NCBI GenBank assembly: GCA_020633335.1 | Contig: JACKDU010000006.1 | Location: 186,001 to 250,000, forward strand | DNA: 64,000 nucleotides | Direction: 5' to 3' | DNA from: Myxococcales bacterium | GTDB lineage: Bacteria > Myxococcota_A > Polyangia > Nannocystales > Nannocystaceae | In this document: positions 61,507 through 64,000 of the stretch, piece by piece | Position numbering within the stretch: the first letter of the stretch is position 1 | Layout: every line of letters starts with the position of its first letter | Notes under the pieces: generated by a model | Seen by the model: the letters and a program-made list of their open reading frames with translations, nothing else | What the model was told of the DNA's origin: nothing | The model's database searches: none | Made by a program: the position numbers and the translations under genes

Positions 61507-62790
61507 TCAGGCGAAGCTCGCCCATTCGGCCTGGCGCTCGATGCTCGCGCGGCGCTCCGGCTTCTTCTTCGCCTTGCCCTTGCCGCCCTTGGCGGCTCGC
61601 CAGGCGGCGAGGACCGCCTCCTCCTTCGCCGGATCGAGGCCCGCCCGGGGCTTGGCGCGGCGCTCCTCGGGGAGCGTCTGCCACCACGCGAGGGTGTCGG
61701 CGGCGGTCTCCTGGAGCGGCCGGAAGGCGAGGCCAGCGGCCAGCGCTCGGTCGATCTTGACCTGGGTGAGGCCGCCCTCCTCGCTCTGCGGCGGGACCCA
61801 GACCGTCAGCTCCATCCACGGCGCGACCTCGTGGGCGGCGAGGAAGTCGGCGTCGATCCAGATCGGCTCGGGCGCCCCGCCGGTGCCCGCGCGGCAGGCG
61901 TCGATGAGCGCGCCGATCGTCGTCGGCGTCGCCGGCCCGACGGCGTTGAAGATCCCGACGTGGCGGGCCTCGGCGCACTCGATGAGCCAGGTAGCGAGGT
62001 CGCGGGCGTCGATGTACTGCACCGGATCGGTGGGTGCGCCCGGGGCGATCATCGGCCCGCCGCGGGCGACCCGGACGGGCCAGTAGGTGAAGCGATCGGT
62101 GGGATCGCCGGGGCCGACGATGAGCCCGGGGCGGACGTTGGCGGTCCGCCCGGGCATCGCGGCCTCGGCCGCCGCCTCACAGAGCGCCTTGAGCGGCCCG
62201 TAGGTCTCGCCGGTGACCTCCTCGACGCTCGGATCGTCGAGCTCGCCGACCGCGTCCCCCTCGTCGAGGCCGACCTTGCCGACCTCGGCGTAGACCGAGA
62301 TCGACGAGATGAAGATGTAGTGATCGGCCGCCGCGGCGAGGAGGGTCGCGGACTCGCGGACGTGGCGCGGGACGTAGCCCGAGGTGTCGATCACGGCCCG
62401 CCAGCGGCGGCCGGCCTTGACCGCGGCCGCGAGCTCGCCGAGGTCCTCCTTGCGATCGCCGCGGAGCTTCTCGACGTCGGGGAAGAGGTGCGGGTTGGTC
62501 TTTCCGCGGTTGAAGAGGGTCACCGTGTAGCCCCGGGCCTGCGCGGCCTCGACGATGTGGGGGCCGAGGAAGCCGGTGCCGCCGAGGATGAGGAGGGTCT
62601 TCGCGTCGCTCTCCGGCGCTCCGCCGGCGCCCTCGCCCGCGCTCGGGCTCGGACGCGAGGCGCCGCCGCTGGCCTCGGGGCCCGCGCTCCCGCCCTCCGA
62701 GGGCCGCGTGCGGCAACCGGCGAGGGCGGCGAGGGAGGCGAGGGAGGCTGCGAGGGAGGCGCGGAGGACGAGGCGGCGCTTGATCGGCAT
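61507..62790 (-). CDS. NAD-dependent epimerase/dehydratase-fold lipoprotein
   Basis: 427 residues from ATG 62790. A lipobox ALAGC after a basic start implies secretion, then an acidic/Ser-rich linker. The Rossmann domain reads LLILGGTGFLGPHIVEAA (about 92-109), TLFNRGKTNP and a Tyr in SSISVYAEVG with Lys further on in TYGPLKALCE. It resembles SDR-extended isomerases of the NmrA/epimerase type. A cytoplasmic-type NAD enzyme with a lipoprotein signal is unusual, since NAD is scarce outside; the fold may have been recruited for binding. The C-terminal tail is Lys-rich. Divergent from the transporter gene at 62898. Confidence 0.75.
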   Translation of the reverse strand: MPIKRRLVLRASLAASLASLAALAGCRTRPSEGGSAGPEASGGASRPSPSAGEGAGGAPESDAKTLLILGGTGFLGPHIVEAAQARGYTVTLFNRGKTNPHLFPDVEKLRGDRKEDLGELAAAVKAGRRWRAVIDTSGYVPRHVRESATLLAAAADHYIFISSISVYAEVGKVGLDEGDAVGELDDPSVEEVTGETYGPLKALCEAAAEAAMPGRTANVRPGLIVGPGDPTDRFTYWPVRVARGGPMIAPGAPTDPVQYIDARDLATWLIECAEARHVGIFNAVGPATPTTIGALIDACRAGTGGAPEPIWIDADFLAAHEVAPWMELTVWVPPQSEEGGLTQVKIDRALAAGLAFRPLQETAADTLAWWQTLPEERRAKPRAGLDPAKEEAVLAAWRAAKGGKGKAKKKPERRASIERQAEWASFA

Positions 62791-62897
62791 CAGCGCTTGG
62801 ACCGTCGGCGCGGGCGCCTGGGTTTCGCGCCCGGGGACGTGCGGGGCCTCTCTCCGCCGCCGCAAACACACGCCGCCGCCGGCGGGTCGGAGCCTCG

Positions 62898-64000
62898 GTG
62901 AGCCGCCCGATCGCCGCCCTCGACCGCCTCGTCGGCCTTGAGCCGGACGAGCGCGGCTTCCTCCTCCGGGTGATCGTCGTCTACGGGCTGGTCCTCACCG
63001 CCTACTACATGCTGCGGCCGCTCCGCGACGCGCTCGCGCTGGTCGGCGGCAGCGGGCGCCTCCCATGGCTCTTCACCGCGACCTTCGTCGGCATGCTCCT
63101 GGCGGCGCCGCTCCTCGGTTGGGCGGCCGCGCGCCTCGGTCGCGCGCGGCTGATCCCCGCGGTCTACGGGGTCTGCGCGCTGGTCCTCGTCGGCCTCTGG
63201 ATCGCCCTCGCGGTCGGCCCGCGCGAGGCCGCGACCGCGGCGTTCTTCGTCTGGATCTCGATCTTCAACCTGGTCGCCGTCTCGCTCCTCTGGTCGGTGG
63301 TGGTCGATCGCCTGAAGACCGCGCAGGCGAGCCGCCTGGTCGGCCTGGTGGCGTTCGGCGGCTCGCTCGGGGCGATCGTCGGGCCGGCGCTCGCGGCCCT
63401 GGTTGCGACCTACCTGGTCGCCGAGCACCTCCTCCTGGTCGCGGCGCTCCTCCTCGTCGTCACCCTCGTGGTCGGCGCGCCGCTCTGGGCCGCCGATCGG
63501 GGCGAGGGGGAGCCCCTCGGGGGGGGCCCGCTCGAGGGCTTCGGCCAGCTCGTGCGCTCGCCGCTCCTGGTCGGGATCAGCCTCTACCTCCTGCTCATGA
63601 CCAGCACCTCGACGGTGGTCTACTTCGCGCAGGCGACGATCCTCGAGCGGAGCGTCGCCGGCGACGGCGAGCGGACGACGGTCCTGGCGGCGATCGATCT
63701 CGCGGTCAACGTCCTCGCGCTGGCGACCCAGGGGCTCTTCACCGGCCGCCTCCTCCGCCGCTTCGGCCTCGCGCTGCCGCTGGCGAGCCTGCCGGTGGTC
63801 AGCGCCCTCGGCCTCGGGGTCCTCGGGGCGGCGCCGACCCTCGCCGTCGTCGCGGTCCTCCAGGTGCTCCGCCGGGCGCTCGGCTATGCGGTCGCCAAGC
63901 CGGCGCGCGAGGTCCTCTTCACCGCGCTCCCGCGCTCGGCTCGCTACAAGGCGAAGGGGCTGATCGACACCGTCGTCTACCGCGGCGGCGACGCGGCCGC
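62898..64000 (+). CDS. Npt/MFS-like nucleotide-exchange-type transporter (truncated by the window end)
   Basis: At least 367 codons from GTG 62898; it runs off the edge. About ten hydrophobic segments are visible. YYMLRPLRDALAL, FFVWISIFNLVAVSLLW, LVAFGGSLGAIVGPAL and YAVAKPAREVLFTALP are the stereotyped motifs of the bacterial Npt1/Npt2-like nucleotide/NAD exchange family. In free-living bacteria the substrate is unknown and the family is often only annotated as MFS. A terminal segment (RSARYKAKGLID) is typical of the loop after the tenth helix. Confidence 0.8.
   Translation, partial: MSRPIAALDRLVGLEPDERGFLLRVIVVYGLVLTAYYMLRPLRDALALVGGSGRLPWLFTATFVGMLLAAPLLGWAAARLGRARLIPAVYGVCALVLVGLWIALAVGPREAATAAFFVWISIFNLVAVSLLWSVVVDRLKTAQASRLVGLVAFGGSLGAIVGPALAALVATYLVAEHLLLVAALLLVVTLVVGAPLWAADRGEGEPLGGGPLEGFGQLVRSPLLVGISLYLLLMTSTSTVVYFAQATILERSVAGDGERTTVLAAIDLAVNVLALATQGLFTGRLLRRFGLALPLASLPVVSALGLGVLGAAPTLAVVAVLQVLRRALGYAVAKPAREVLFTALPRSARYKAKGLIDTVVYRGGDAA

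Overview
This is a GC-rich window, about 70 % or more by eye. Its gene content points to a myxobacterium, probably of the Nannocystis/Plesiocystis/Enhygromyxa side of Myxococcota. The signs are an AgmX/PglI-type protein, many secreted lipoproteins with Ser/Thr/Gly-rich linkers after the lipobox, a Hanks-type kinase, a Lys/Ala-rich histone-H1-like tail and a Wza-type export lipoprotein. The taxonomic call is inference from these families. No intergenic gap exceeds about 260 bases.

Layout. 1-4.4 kb: end of an unknown gene, an AgmX/PglI protein with a coupled secreted partner, then an outer-membrane beta-barrel and a Wza-type polysaccharide export lipoprotein. 4.4-7.7 kb: hisB, an acyl-CoA carboxylase beta subunit, a TPR lipoprotein and a small membrane protein. 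7.8-18.5 kb: an alcohol dehydrogenase, a GT39-like membrane glycosyltransferase and then a compact NRPS-like biosynthetic cluster. That cluster holds an AsnB-type amidotransferase, an A-PCP-reductase protein, a NadR-like protein, a methyltransferase and a 2OG-Fe(II) oxygenase, mostly joined by ATGA-type overlaps. 18.6-19.6 kb: tRNA-Arg(CCG), a strong terminator and a low-GC trypsin-like peptidase gene that looks acquired.

19.7-28.3 kb (minus strand) holds the most striking locus. A 931-residue protein ends in a tail with fourteen His-x-Asp/Asn motifs. Three bases after its stop, in the same frame, lies a 986-residue maturase joining a radical SAM/SPASM enzyme, a Cys-rich DUF483-like middle and a HExxH peptide-hydroxylase domain. 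A duplicated-domain lipoprotein follows, then a Glu/Leu dehydrogenase. I read the first two genes as a giant multicore RiPP-like precursor with its own composite modifying enzyme.

28.4-43.7 kb: acid-phosphatase lipoprotein, Ser/Thr kinase, a histone-H1-tailed Kelch protein, a small lipoprotein, a TetR-RND-TolC efflux operon with a clear operator, a cupin, a GH43-like lipoprotein and an OmpA-like lipoprotein. 43.7-50.1 kb: a divergent QueA paralogue and an SDR facing an XRE-cupin regulator, a coupled pair of unknown genes (PDZ-like and coiled-coil), a Fis-type HTH protein and a small membrane protein. 50.2-51.7 kb: an acyl-CoA synthetase. 51.8-59.5 kb: a five-gene SWIM-like / unknown / VWA / MoxR ATPase / DUF5682 module resembling NTP-dependent conflict or chaperone systems. 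59.6-64 kb: a secreted lipoprotein with two truncated-haemoglobin-like domains and a P-domain, an SDR-type lipoprotein and a truncated nucleotide-exchange-type transporter.

A dispersed short repeat built on ACATGTCC occurs in both genes and gaps. All functional statements come from reading motifs by eye; no database search was run.
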